The notes: generated from the sequence alone by a model not told the origin. A stretch of DNA of 19,849 nt from an uncultured Flavobacteriia bacterium (GCA_946482495.1 CAMLRV010000017.1:1-19849); one strand, 5' to 3'; counted from the stretch's first letter, positions 1 to 7,862 are shown. Numbers and translations are program-made.

Positions 1-905
1 TTGCTGTTTTTTCTGAAGAAGTTTCGTCAACTGTAGCATTCGGATTGTATAATTTATCAAATTGCGCCTTCATTTGTCGGAATTCTAATTCCATAAACAA
101 CGCATCTGTTTTTTCAATATCTGGAGTCGACAATTCGTAATCTTTTTCATCAAAAGTTACCGGACAATCCAATAAAATCGTAGCCAATTTTTTAGATAAA
201 ATTCCTTGTTCTTTGTTTGCTTCAATTTTATCTTTTAAGGCACCTTTTAGTTTATCGGTATTGTCTAAAAGATTTTCCATCGAGCCAAATTCGGCTAATA
301 ATTTTTTTGCTGTTTTTTCTCCTACACCTGGTAAACCTGGAATATTATCTACAGCATCACCCATCATTCCTAAAAAGTCGATTACTTGTAATGGATGTTC
401 CACTTCAAATTTCGCTTGAACTTCTGGAATTCCCCAAATTTCAATATCGTTACCCAAACGTGCTGGTCGATACATAAAAATATTTTCGGAAACTAATTGT
501 CCAAAATCTTTATCAGGCGTTACCATAAAGACTTGGTAATTTTCTTTTTCTGCTTGTTTCGCAATAGTTCCAATTAAATCATCCGCTTCGAAACCTGCTA
601 CTTCAATAATCGGAATGTGCATGGCACGTAAAAATTCTTGAATATAAGGAACTGCAATTTTAATCGCTTCTGGAGTGGCGTCACGATTAGCTTTATATTG
701 ATCAAACATTTCTAAACGAATCGTACTTCCGCCTTTATCAAAAGCAACAGCTAAATGATCTGGTTTTTCGCGTTTAATCACATCCATTAAAGAATTCATA
801 AATCCAATAATAGCAGAAGTGTCCATGCCTTTCGAGTTAATTCTCGGATTTTTGATAAAGGCATAGTAACCACGAAATATAAGTGCGTAAGCGTCTAAAA
901 GACAT
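1..905 (-). CDS. polA: DNA polymerase I, N-terminal part (partial, start codon disturbed)
   Basis: The gene runs off the left edge of the window; about 300 N-terminal residues are visible. They form the 5'-3' exonuclease (FEN-like) domain used in Okazaki fragment processing and repair: LLDAYALIFRGYYAF with the first metal-binding Asp, DQYKANRD, EADDLIG, TPDKDFGQLV, then the helix-hairpin-helix GLPGVGEKTAKKLL. The frame is continuous from 901 down to 1. The start is odd. The conserved frame has an in-frame stop at 920-922 and no ATG, GTG or TTG before the ATG at 824-826, which would remove LLDAYALIFRGYYAFIKNPRINSKG. A well-placed ATG at 903-905 after an A-rich stretch is out of frame by one base and gives only 22 codons. 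Removing one T from the TTTT run at 897-900 would give MSLDAYALIFRGYY. Conventional gene callers would probably use 826. The family is certain; whether the start is a real mutation or a sequence error is open. Confidence 0.9.
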
Positions 906-1005
906 AAATGATTTTTTATTTATTGGATTGTAAAAATACGATTCTTTAGTTAAAAATTGTTTGTTAAATTTCATTTAATATTCATGTTTATTATCAAGGA
1001 GTTAG

Positions 1006-1013
1006 TTACTTTG
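1006..1013 (+). promoter_or_regulatory. possible -7 box of the metallophosphoesterase promoter
   Basis: TTACTTTG matches the Bacteroidota -7 consensus TAnnTTTG at seven of eight positions and lies 17 bases before the ATG at 1031. No well-spaced TTTG -33 element is visible upstream, so the call is tentative. The leader would be very short. The 125 bp between polA and this gene must hold both divergent promoters; I see no good polA box. Confidence 0.3.
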
Positions 1014-1030
1014 CATAAAATTTCACAAAT

Positions 1031-2260
1031 ATGAAAGGATTAATACCACTAATTATATTGTTAATTGTTGAATTCTATTCATTTCAAGCAATTAAAACTA
1101 TTACCAAAAACAAATGGGTTTTGGGAATCTATCTGGCATTATCCATTATTACTATGCTTTTTATCGTGTATTCTTTTATGAATTTCGATAGAGGCAAAGG
1201 GCAAACCAAAACTACTTTATTTGTTATCGGATTAACGTTAATTACTTATTTGCCGAAGATTTTAATATTTTTTGTGTTATTTATTGAAGATGTGACTCGT
1301 TTGGTTGAAGCTTGTATTATGAGTTTTGTAGATAACGACAGAGAACAATTTTTTAATCCGAGAAGACGATTTGTAAGTCAGATTGCCTTGGGAATTGCTG
1401 CGATTCCATTTGGTTCTTTGTTATATGGAATGACCATTGGGAAGTATAATTTTAGAGTCATTAAGCAACAATTATTTTTTGATGATTTGCCAGATGATTT
1501 TGATGGCACTACAATCACACAAATTTCAGATATTCACAGTGGAAGTTTTGATGAAGATACTGATAAAATCAAATATGCAGTAGATTTAATTAACCAGCAA
1601 AACTCGGATTTGTTATTGTTTACGGGCGACATTGTAAATACACATGCTAAAGAAATGGACCCGTGGATTGATACCTTTAAAGGATTGTATCAGCCGAAAT
1701 TAGGAAAATATTCGATTTTAGGTAATCATGATTATGGAACGTATTTTGAATGGGATTCTGATAAAGAAGAAAAACAAAATTTTGAAAACGTAAAAGCTAT
1801 TCACCAAAAAATTGATTTCAAACTAATGCTAAACGAAAACGTAAAAATCAAAAAAGGCGAAAGCGAAATTGTTTTAGTTGGGGTTGAAAATTGGGGAAGA
1901 AAATTTGGTAAGAAAGGTGATTTGAAAAAAGCGACTACGGATGTAAAAAAAGAAGATTTCAAAATTTTAATGAGTCACGATCCAAGTCATTGGGATGAAG
2001 TAGTGCAACATGATGAAAATCATTATCATTTGACATTATCTGGACATACACATGGTTTACAATTTGGAATTGAAATTCCAGGCTGGTTTAAATGGAGCCC
2101 GGTACAATATGTATACAAACAATGGGCAGGATTGTATGAAAATGCAGGCAAATATATTTATGTAAATCGTGGTTTTGGTTTTCATGCCTATCCTGGTCGT
2201 GTCGGAATTATGCCAGAAATTACCGTAATTGAGTTAAAAAAATCTAAAAATATAGCGTAA
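1031..2260 (+). CDS. membrane-anchored calcineurin-like metallophosphoesterase
   Basis: A 409-residue protein. The first ~140 residues contain about four hydrophobic segments (roughly residues 3-20, 29-50, 63-85 and 115-135); a soluble metallophosphoesterase domain follows. All five metal-site blocks are present: D167-I-H169, G199-D200, G231-N-H-D234, S315-H316-D, and G338-H-T-H341-G, so the dinuclear site looks intact. The layout resembles the YkuE/YaeI group, some of which act on membrane-linked phosphoesters such as UDP-diacylglucosamine; the substrate here cannot be read from sequence. It is divergent from polA and is followed after 74 bp by the thioredoxin-like gene, which has its own promoter. 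The start is the first ATG after the A-rich CACAAAT stretch. The fold is certain, the substrate unknown. Confidence 0.9.
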   Translation: MKGLIPLIILLIVEFYSFQAIKTITKNKWVLGIYLALSIITMLFIVYSFMNFDRGKGQTKTTLFVIGLTLITYLPKILIFFVLFIEDVTRLVEACIMSFVDNDREQFFNPRRRFVSQIALGIAAIPFGSLLYGMTIGKYNFRVIKQQLFFDDLPDDFDGTTITQISDIHSGSFDEDTDKIKYAVDLINQQNSDLLLFTGDIVNTHAKEMDPWIDTFKGLYQPKLGKYSILGNHDYGTYFEWDSDKEEKQNFENVKAIHQKIDFKLMLNENVKIKKGESEIVLVGVENWGRKFGKKGDLKKATTDVKKEDFKILMSHDPSHWDEVVQHDENHYHLTLSGHTHGLQFGIEIPGWFKWSPVQYVYKQWAGLYENAGKYIYVNRGFGFHAYPGRVGIMPEITVIELKKSKNIA

Positions 2261-2284
2261 TCACTGAAAAAGTGTGCATATTTG

Positions 2285-2314
2285 TTTGACATATTAAAAA
2301 AATATTTACATTTG
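2285..2314 (+). promoter_or_regulatory. Bacteroidota-type promoter of the thioredoxin-like gene
   Basis: TTTG at 2285-2288, an 18-base spacer, and a perfect TAnnTTTG box (TACATTTG) at 2307-2314. The expected start of transcription is near 2320, leaving a leader of about 15 bases before the ATG at 2335. This sets the gene apart from the metallophosphoesterase upstream. Confidence 0.7.
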
Positions 2315-2334
2315 TTTAATAAACACTTCGGTCT

Positions 2335-2631
2335 ATGTCGAAATTTGGAGAACTTATAGATGCACAAGTACCTGTATTAATTGATTTTTTTACAGAATGG
2401 CACGAGCAATCTATTACTATGAATGAAACAATTCGTCACGTTGCTGCTGCTTTAGGTGATAAAGCAAAAGTGATTAAAATTGATGTAGATAAGAATAAAG
2501 AATTAGCAGAAGCACTGCGTATTAAAGGTTTGCCAACTTTTATGATTTATAAAGATGGGCAAATGGTTTGGAGACAAAGTGGTGAATTTGATGCGAATAC
2601 TTTAATTACTCTTATTCAAGAACAAGCTTAG
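2335..2631 (+). CDS. thioredoxin-fold protein lacking all cysteines
   Basis: A 98-residue cytosolic protein, close to the length of a classic thioredoxin. The thioredoxin fold is clear from PVLIDFFTEW at the N-terminus, VIKIDVDKN in the middle, and the cis-proline region KGLPTFMIYKDG (Pro67) with the C-terminal strand and helix. The WCGPC active site is replaced by W22-H-E-Q-S26, and there is no cysteine anywhere in the chain, so it cannot act as a dithiol oxidoreductase. The retained Trp22 and cis-Pro67 suggest a binding or chaperone-like role (inference). It has its own promoter. Its stop codon overlaps that of the convergent deacetylase gene by 4 bp, with no terminator between. The fold is sure, the role unknown. 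Confidence 0.85.
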   Translation: MSKFGELIDAQVPVLIDFFTEWHEQSITMNETIRHVAAALGDKAKVIKIDVDKNKELAEALRIKGLPTFMIYKDGQMVWRQSGEFDANTLITLIQEQA

Positions 2632-3257
2632 GCGATTTTTTCAAAGTTAAATCCTTTACTTTTTAATGTTTCGATAGTTTTATCTAAACTATGGAGTAGG
2701 TTTTTTTGTGCTTTCACACTGTCGTGAAAAACAATAATGCTTCCAGAAGTAACATTATTTACTACATTTTTATAACAGGTTTCTGGTGAAAGATTTGCGT
2801 CATAATCTTTACTCAATACATCCCACATAATTATTTTATACCCCAATTTTCTTAGTTTGTAAGATTGCCAAACTGAAATTTTTCCGTAAGGTGGACGAAA
2901 TAGTTTGGAATTGACTATTTTAAAAAGAGAATGTAGTTTGATTTCGCAAGCTTCTGTATTACTAATGTAGTTTTTGGTAGACGTTTTCCAGCCTTTCAAA
3001 TGACTATAGGTATGATTCCCAACAGAATTCCCTTTAGAAATTATTTTCTGTACGATTTCGGGATGTTTTCTCACATTATCCCCAATGCAAAAAAATGTAG
3101 CTTTAATTTGATGTTTTTCTAAAATTTCTAACACTTTTTCAGTGATTTCTGGCGTGGGTCCATCGTCAAAAGTAAGATATATTGTGTTGTCAGTATTCGG
3201 GATATCCCAAATCTGATTGAAAAAAAGGAGCTTTATAAATTTTGGTATTTTTGTCAT
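2628..3257 (-). CDS. polysaccharide deacetylase (CE4, NodB-homology)
   Basis: Starting at the ATG at 3255-3257 gives 209 residues: a NodB/CE4 metal-dependent deacetylase, probably acting on N- or O-acetyl groups of a cell-surface polysaccharide or peptidoglycan. Family motifs are complete: motif 1 TFDDGP (29-34, with the base Asp31 and metal Asp32), motif 2 H82-x-x-x-H86, motif 3 R121-P-P-Y-G-K, motif 4 near W145-D-V, and motif 5 F177-H178-D-S. There is no convincing signal peptide; an N-terminal hydrophobic patch (residues 7-17) may tether it to the membrane. A longer GTG start at 3270-3272 is possible but lies in the arm of the preceding terminator-like hairpin, so I prefer the ATG. It follows the GT117 gene on the same strand. 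The family is certain, the substrate not. Confidence 0.88.
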   Translation of the reverse strand: MTKIPKFIKLLFFNQIWDIPNTDNTIYLTFDDGPTPEITEKVLEILEKHQIKATFFCIGDNVRKHPEIVQKIISKGNSVGNHTYSHLKGWKTSTKNYISNTEACEIKLHSLFKIVNSKLFRPPYGKISVWQSYKLRKLGYKIIMWDVLSKDYDANLSPETCYKNVVNNVTSGSIIVFHDSVKAQKNLLHSLDKTIETLKSKGFNFEKIA

Positions 3258-3259
3258 AT

Positions 3260-3289
3260 AAAAAAAAGCCACTCAAAGGAATGGCTTTT
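3260..3289 (-). terminator. terminator-like hairpin after the GT117/DUF2723 gene
   Basis: On the minus strand AAAAGCCATTC, a short CTTT loop, GAGTGGCTTTT and further T residues follow the stop of the GT117 gene. The stem has one T-G wobble and runs into a run of eight T. The T tract ends only two or three bases before the deacetylase ATG at 3257, so the hairpin either ends most upstream transcripts or works as a start-proximal attenuator. Confidence 0.75.
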
Positions 3290-3294
3290 GTTTG

Positions 3295-6200
3295 TTATTC
3301 TGCTTCTCTTTTATATTCGCCCATCATGTTGTTGAAGTTGTTGAATTTAACACGTTGCGTGTTGTAAAATTCTAAATCTCCATTTTCTTGAGCTAATAAT
3401 AATAACGAGCGATAAATTTCAATTTCTCTGTAAATTTCCATCTTGTAAAACGCTTTTTGTTTTCCAGATTGCGAATTAAAGAAAGCAATTTTTTCTTGGT
3501 ATTTTTTAATTAATTGATTCAAGATTTTTCTAGCTTCTTCTTTCTTGCCAATTTTATAATACCCTTCAGCGAATGGCTCTACAGTAGTGTAATATTCATA
3601 GTAATCAATTGGCATATTTTTCATAGCAATTTGAATTACTTTTTCTGCTTTATCAAATTTCTTTTCTTCTATTAATGCAGTCATTAAACGAGAAATGTTG
3701 TTTCTATACGACAAGGCATTTTTACGCGTTTCAGGATCGTGATAAATTTTATCACTTCCGGCATTACCCCAAGTCCATTTGTTAATGATATTGTATGATT
3801 TATCTGTATCGATATATCCCATATCATATCTGTTACTTTCACTAATTTTTGTTCTAATAGGAACTAATTTATAAACCATACCATCTAATTGAAGGTATTC
3901 TTTCATCCAAATGTAATCGTCCGCACCAAAACTTCCTGGAGAAAAGTAAATTGGTCTTTTCCAGTTGTTTTCGTTGAAAATATCTAACATCAACATTCTG
4001 TTTTTGTATAACGCGCCACCTTTTAAAGTTAAATTGATTTGTGGTACGATAGAATCATAATACTTTGGAGAAACTACTTTGTTTTTGATGATATTTTGCT
4101 TGTCTACTTTAATTTTTAAGTTTTGACTCGGATAAAAATGTACAAATTGTCCGTTTTTCATCTCTCTTTTTGAACGATCATCTTTTAAGAAATCGATTGT
4201 TAAACCTAAATCTAACGTGTCAGTTGTTCTTTCGTCAAATAAGCAATAATTTCTTTTATCTCCTACATATTGATCATGTGTAAATGAAATTGGTAATGCA
4301 TCAGATTTATTCGATTTCACTTTCATTTCATCAATATACCAATCTGTGGCCAATAAACTTGTGTTTACAATTCTAATATCAGTTCTATAGCCTTCAATTT
4401 CTTGTAAATACCACATTGGGAATGTGTCATTATCACCAATCGTAAATAAAATAGCGTTTGGTTCACATGAATCTAAATAAGCTCTTGCCATATCAACAGC
4501 AGTATGTTTGCCGCTTCTATCGTGGTCATCCCAGTTTTGAGAAGCTAACACAACTGGTGAAGCTAATAAAGTTGTAGCTAAAACCGCTGGTAGAGCTACT
4601 TTCGGATTCACATATTTTAAAATGTATTGATAAATAGCATAAATTCCTACGCCAATCCACATCGCAAAAATATAGAATGAACCAACTAAAGCATAATCTC
4701 TTTCTCTTGGTTCGAAAGGCCTTTCATTTAGGTAAACCTTTAAAACTAAACCTGTAAATAAGAATAGCAATAGTAAAACATAAAACGATTTCCATTCTTT
4801 TTTAGCATGATAAACCATTCCGATTACTGCTAAAATGAAAGGTAAGAAGAAATAAGTGTTTCTACCTTTGTTGTTTTTCATGTCAGTAGTTAAATCTTTC
4901 TGATTATCTAAATGCAAATTGTCAATAAATCCAATTCCGCTTAACCAGTTTCCTTCTAAACTTTCATAATTTCCTTGAATGTCATTTTGTCTTCCAACAA
5001 AATTCCACATTAAATATCGGAAATACATATAGCCAAATTGATATTCAAACATAAATTTCATGTTGTCTGAAAAAGATGGTTTTTCAATTGTTAAAAGTTC
5101 GCCATATGTTTTTAAGAAATCTTCGTATTCATCTAAACCTAAGGCTCCTGAAGCAAATTGACTTCTAAAATCAGCCACAATTTCAGTGAATTGACCCATT
5201 TTTTCTTCATTAGTCTCTCCAGTTTCTTCGTCATAAAACGCATCTGGATTAATACTAAACTCCAAAGGTTTGGTGAAAGTCATGTAGTTTTTAGCATGTT
5301 CTTCGCTCCAAAGTCTTGGTAAAAAAGTATTATGTTTTGAATTCGGATTATGATTGGCGTTTTTGAAATTATTAGTAATTACGTATTTACCAGTTTTATC
5401 GTCTCTTTCGTAGTTTGGTTTGTCGTCAGAATACGGATTTTCTTCATCAGCACCAGCATACATGTTTGAAAATTGTGGGCCGTAAAATAATTTAGTTTCT
5501 CCATATTGCTCTCTGTTATAGTAGGCTAAAACTTCGGCAGCATCACTTGGTTTGTTTTCGTTAATGTTAATGTTAGAATTCGCTCTAACTGGTAACATGA
5601 TCCAAGTTGAAAAACCAACTAATATGAATAATACACATAGTAATAAAGTGTTTGCCATGGCTTTACCTTTTTTCTTAGTGTATGATAATCCGTAATAGAA
5701 ACCTCCAACAATCAATAAAAATGCAATAATTGTACCTGAATTAAACGGTAATCCAAGTGAATTTACAGCGAAAATTTCTGTTTTTGCGAAAAATGATAAA
5801 GTATAAGGAAGTAAGAATTTAAAAATAAACATTAAAATTGCTAAGATTACCACGTTAGCAATAATGAAATTTTTAACAGTAATGTTTTGTTGCTTTTTAA
5901 AGTAATATAGCATTCCAATTGATGGTAATGCTAATAAAGCCATAAAGTGAACACCGAATGAAAGCCCAATAACTAATGATATTAGAATTAACCATTTGTT
6001 TCCTCTTTCGTTATCCATGTCTTCTTCCCACTTTAATCCCAGCCAAAATAAGATCGCAATAAATAAAGAAGCCATTGAATATACTTCCGCTTCTACGGCA
6101 TTAAACCAAAAACTATCTGTAAAAGTATACGATAATGCAGCAACTAATGAAGCGCCTAAAGTAATTTTTGATGTTTCATCATTCCATTCTGCAGTGGCAT

Positions 6201-6522
6201 TTACTACTTTTTTCATGATTTTTGTTAGCGACCAATACATAAACAAAATCGTAAATGCACTAGAAAAAACAGACATCATATTAATCATCAATGCGATTTG
6301 CGTATTGTCTGCGGCAAACATGGCAAAAAACGCGCCAATCATTTGGAATAATGGTGCCCCTGGCGGGTGACCAACTTCTAGTTTGGCTGCTGTTGCAATG
6401 TATTCACCACAGTCCCAAAAACTCATGGTTGGCTCAACAGTTAAAGTATAAGTGATTAATGCAATAATAAAAGCAAACCAACCTATGTAGGTATTCCATT
6501 TGCTGTAATTAAATGAAGTCAT
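3295..6522 (-). CDS. DUF2723 / glycosyltransferase family 117 multispanning protein (TMEM260-like)
   Basis: A 1075-residue inner-membrane protein of the DUF2723 family, now grouped with GT117 and related to eukaryotic TMEM260, an O-mannosyltransferase. The N-terminus is typical: a first membrane segment, then TVEPTMSFWDCGEYIATA, with the Asp/Glu pair expected in a GT-C active-site loop, and VGHPPGAPLFQMI. About ten or more further membrane segments reach to about residue 660 (VLASQNW), with a large loop around residues 310-530. A soluble part follows with TIGDNDTFPMWYLQ and NENNWKRPIYFSPG, then a C-terminal helical, TPR-like part (EKKFDKAEKVIQIA, IGKKEEARKILNQL). By family it should move a sugar from a lipid-linked donor to protein or another acceptor on the periplasmic side. 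The bacterial acceptor is unknown. It is divergent from tRNA-Gln; no clear promoter box is seen upstream. Confidence 0.88.
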   Translation of the reverse strand: MTSFNYSKWNTYIGWFAFIIALITYTLTVEPTMSFWDCGEYIATAAKLEVGHPPGAPLFQMIGAFFAMFAADNTQIALMINMMSVFSSAFTILFMYWSLTKIMKKVVNATAEWNDETSKITLGASLVAALSYTFTDSFWFNAVEAEVYSMASLFIAILFWLGLKWEEDMDNERGNKWLILISLVIGLSFGVHFMALLALPSIGMLYYFKKQQNITVKNFIIANVVILAILMFIFKFLLPYTLSFFAKTEIFAVNSLGLPFNSGTIIAFLLIVGGFYYGLSYTKKKGKAMANTLLLCVLFILVGFSTWIMLPVRANSNININENKPSDAAEVLAYYNREQYGETKLFYGPQFSNMYAGADEENPYSDDKPNYERDDKTGKYVITNNFKNANHNPNSKHNTFLPRLWSEEHAKNYMTFTKPLEFSINPDAFYDEETGETNEEKMGQFTEIVADFRSQFASGALGLDEYEDFLKTYGELLTIEKPSFSDNMKFMFEYQFGYMYFRYLMWNFVGRQNDIQGNYESLEGNWLSGIGFIDNLHLDNQKDLTTDMKNNKGRNTYFFLPFILAVIGMVYHAKKEWKSFYVLLLLFLFTGLVLKVYLNERPFEPRERDYALVGSFYIFAMWIGVGIYAIYQYILKYVNPKVALPAVLATTLLASPVVLASQNWDDHDRSGKHTAVDMARAYLDSCEPNAILFTIGDNDTFPMWYLQEIEGYRTDIRIVNTSLLATDWYIDEMKVKSNKSDALPISFTHDQYVGDKRNYCLFDERTTDTLDLGLTIDFLKDDRSKREMKNGQFVHFYPSQNLKIKVDKQNIIKNKVVSPKYYDSIVPQINLTLKGGALYKNRMLMLDIFNENNWKRPIYFSPGSFGADDYIWMKEYLQLDGMVYKLVPIRTKISESNRYDMGYIDTDKSYNIINKWTWGNAGSDKIYHDPETRKNALSYRNNISRLMTALIEEKKFDKAEKVIQIAMKNMPIDYYEYYTTVEPFAEGYYKIGKKEEARKILNQLIKKYQEKIAFFNSQSGKQKAFYKMEIYREIEIYRSLLLLAQENGDLEFYNTQRVKFNNFNNMMGEYKREAE

Positions 6523-6610
6523 ATTTATGCTAAATTAATTTAGATTACAAAGAAACTATTTCTTGAAGAATTTACCAATTAAATTTTTCTTAAAAATTTT
6601 CGTAGAAATA

Positions 6611-6641
6611 TTTGCAGAAAATAAAATATGTATTACATTTG
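6611..6641 (+). promoter_or_regulatory. strong Bacteroidota promoter of tRNA-Gln
   Basis: TTTG at 6611-6614, a 19-base spacer, and TACATTTG at 6634-6641, an exact fit to TTTG-N19-TAnnTTTG. Transcription should begin near 6647, about 15 bases before the mature tRNA. Confidence 0.8.
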
Positions 6642-6662
6642 CACTCGCAATTGCAAAACAAT

Positions 6663-6733
6663 TGGTCCATGGTGTAATGGTAACACTCCGGTTTTTGGTA
6701 CCGTCATTCAAGGTTCGAGTCCTTGTGGACCAA
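6663..6733 (+). tRNA. trnQ: tRNA-Gln (anticodon UUG)
   Basis: A full cloverleaf can be drawn. The acceptor stem TGGTCCA/TGGACCA is perfect. The D arm is GTGT/ACAC, and the T arm is CAAGG-TTCGAGT-CCTTG. The anticodon arm has the loop TTTTGGT with TTG at positions 34-36, which reads CAA; the outermost pair of the anticodon stem (C-T) is mismatched. The discriminator is A, and CCA is not encoded (the next bases are CAG), so the CCA end must be added enzymatically. It is a single tRNA unit with its own promoter and terminator, between two divergent or convergent protein genes. Confidence 0.95.
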
Positions 6734-6738
6734 CAGAA

Positions 6739-6768
6739 AATCCCGCTTGATTCAAGTGGGATTTTTTT
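6739..6768 (+). terminator. intrinsic terminator of tRNA-Gln
   Basis: An 11-bp stem, AATCCCGCTTG pairing with CAAGTGGGATT (one G-T wobble), around an ATT loop, followed by seven T. It begins a few bases after the tRNA 3' end. Confidence 0.85.
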
Positions 6769-6804
6769 ATGCAATTTTCTCAAAATTAATAAGTTAATTG
6801 TAAT

Positions 6805-6844
6805 AAAAAACCCGTCTCGTTTTTTAAAACTTGACGGGTTTTTT
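6805..6844. terminator. bidirectional terminator between tRNA-Gln and the stress protein gene
   Basis: AAAAAACCCGTC at 6805-6816 pairs with GACGGGTTTTTT at 6833-6844. The loop contains a smaller GTTT/AAAC pairing. T runs follow the stem on both strands. It lies just after the stop of the minus-strand universal stress protein gene and serves as backup for the tRNA unit. Confidence 0.8.
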
Positions 6845-6860
6845 ATTTATTCGGTTGTGC

Positions 6861-7685
6861 TTATATTTTAAAAGCAACAACTGGTCTTTTGGCATGATTT
6901 ACTAAATCTTCAGAAATACTTCCATTTAAGAAATGAGATAATCCTTTTCTTCCATGTGTACAAACGCCAATAATATCAGTATTTGAATCTTTAGCAAAAT
7001 GTAAAATTCCTTTTTCTACATTAATGTCATTGTAAATATGTGTAGAGTAATCTGAAAAATTAAATTCTTCAATAAAACTTTTCACTTTTTCTTCAGCAGC
7101 TCTAGTTGTACTAAAGTTATTTGGTGTAATTACATGTAGTAAATTAATGTGCGAACCAAAGCTTTTGGCAAAATTCACAACTTTTTCAAATGGTTTTTTA
7201 ATTTCTTTAGAGAAATCTGAAGCAAACGTAATGGTTTCTACTTTGAAATTCTCTTCTTCTTTTTTAATAACTAAAACTGGAATTTCAGAATTTCTAGCTA
7301 CTTTTTCAGCATTTGAACCTACAAACATTTCATGAAAACCACTAGCTCCATGTGAACCCATAACTACTAAATCCACATTGTGTTTTTTAGCGTTATCCAT
7401 AATTCCATCGAAAGCCTTGTTAAATTGTACCAGACTTGAAACTTTAATATCACCTAAAAAACTTGCGTTTTCTAATTCTTCTAATTTTTCTAATGCGCTA
7501 TTTTTAAAAAACATTAATTCCGGGATGTCGTGTGAAGTATGAAGAGCATCGTTTCCAGAAGTAGATAATTCTAACATGTGTAGTAATATGATTTCGCCAT
7601 CATTTTTTTTGGCAATTTGTGCGGCTACTTTAAGAGCGTTTTCAGCATGTTTAGAAAAGTCGGTAGGTACTAAAATTGTTTTCAT
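6861..7685 (-). CDS. universal stress protein, tandem two-domain UspA family
   Basis: A 274-residue cytosolic protein made of two UspA domains. Domain 1 (about 1-143) starts MKTILVPTDFSKHAENAL and carries the full ATP-binding signature G-x2-G-x9-G-S in GSHGASGFHEMFVGS. Domain 2 (about 150-274) starts TITFASDFSKEIKKPF and ends THGRKGLSHFLNGS, keeping the second glycine and G-S but with Cys in place of the first glycine, so nucleotide binding may be weaker there. Tandem USPs usually act as nucleotide-binding stress or survival factors; the direct target is unknown. It is monocistronic, flanked by a bidirectional terminator and a divergent promoter region shared with rimP. Confidence 0.92.
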   Translation of the reverse strand: MKTILVPTDFSKHAENALKVAAQIAKKNDGEIILLHMLELSTSGNDALHTSHDIPELMFFKNSALEKLEELENASFLGDIKVSSLVQFNKAFDGIMDNAKKHNVDLVVMGSHGASGFHEMFVGSNAEKVARNSEIPVLVIKKEEENFKVETITFASDFSKEIKKPFEKVVNFAKSFGSHINLLHVITPNNFSTTRAAEEKVKSFIEEFNFSDYSTHIYNDINVEKGILHFAKDSNTDIIGVCTHGRKGLSHFLNGSISEDLVNHAKRPVVAFKI

Positions 7686-7715
7686 CTGTTTAAAAGTTTA
7701 AGTAAGGTTTGTTAA

Positions 7716-7737
7716 CAAATATAAAATTACAAAATTA
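7716..7737 (-). promoter_or_regulatory. possible -7 boxes for the universal stress protein gene
   Basis: On the minus strand two matches to TAnnTTTG occur close together: TATATTTG (7723 to 7716) and TAATTTTG (7737 to 7730). Neither has a TTTG -33 element at the usual 18-21 bases, so which one is used cannot be decided. Both lie 31-52 bases before the ATG. Confidence 0.35.
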
Positions 7738-7774
7738 TTTTTGAATAGTTCAACTTTTTTTCAAAAATGAAATA

Positions 7775-7807
7775 TTTGTGATTTTCAAAAAAAATGTTGT
7801 ATATTTG
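7775..7807 (+). promoter_or_regulatory. promoter of the rimP-nusA-infB operon
   Basis: TTTG at 7775-7778, a 21-base spacer, and TATATTTG at 7800-7807, a perfect -7 box. Transcription is expected near 7813, giving a leader of about 55 bases that holds the palindrome at 7837-7857. Confidence 0.7.
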
Positions 7808-7836
7808 CGCAGTTATTTCGTAATGAACCAAATAAT

Positions 7837-7862
7837 GAGGCACGCATTGCGTGCCTCTTTTT
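7837..7862 (+). promoter_or_regulatory. terminator-like hairpin in the rimP leader (putative attenuator)
   Basis: GAGGCACGC and GCGTGCCTC form a perfect 9-bp GC-rich stem around an ATT loop, followed by five T (7858-7862). This is the form of an intrinsic terminator, yet it stands between the operon promoter and rimP, with its T run only six bases before the ATG at 7869. The site is thus a candidate transcription attenuator or translation-control hairpin. A weaker AU-only pairing (TTATTT 7813-7818 with AAATAA 7830-7835) lies just upstream. The same palindrome could instead be a protein-binding site. Confidence 0.6.

Noticed and set aside
213..477. Plus-strand open frames inside polA
   Set aside because: They are antisense shadows of the well-conserved exonuclease domain.
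3258..3272. GTG start adding five residues to the deacetylase
   Set aside because: Those codons are the arm and T run of the terminator-like hairpin.
6556..6871. Open frames on both strands across the tRNA-Gln region
   Set aside because: They read through the tRNA, its promoter and two terminators and resemble no protein; the RNA features explain the sequence.
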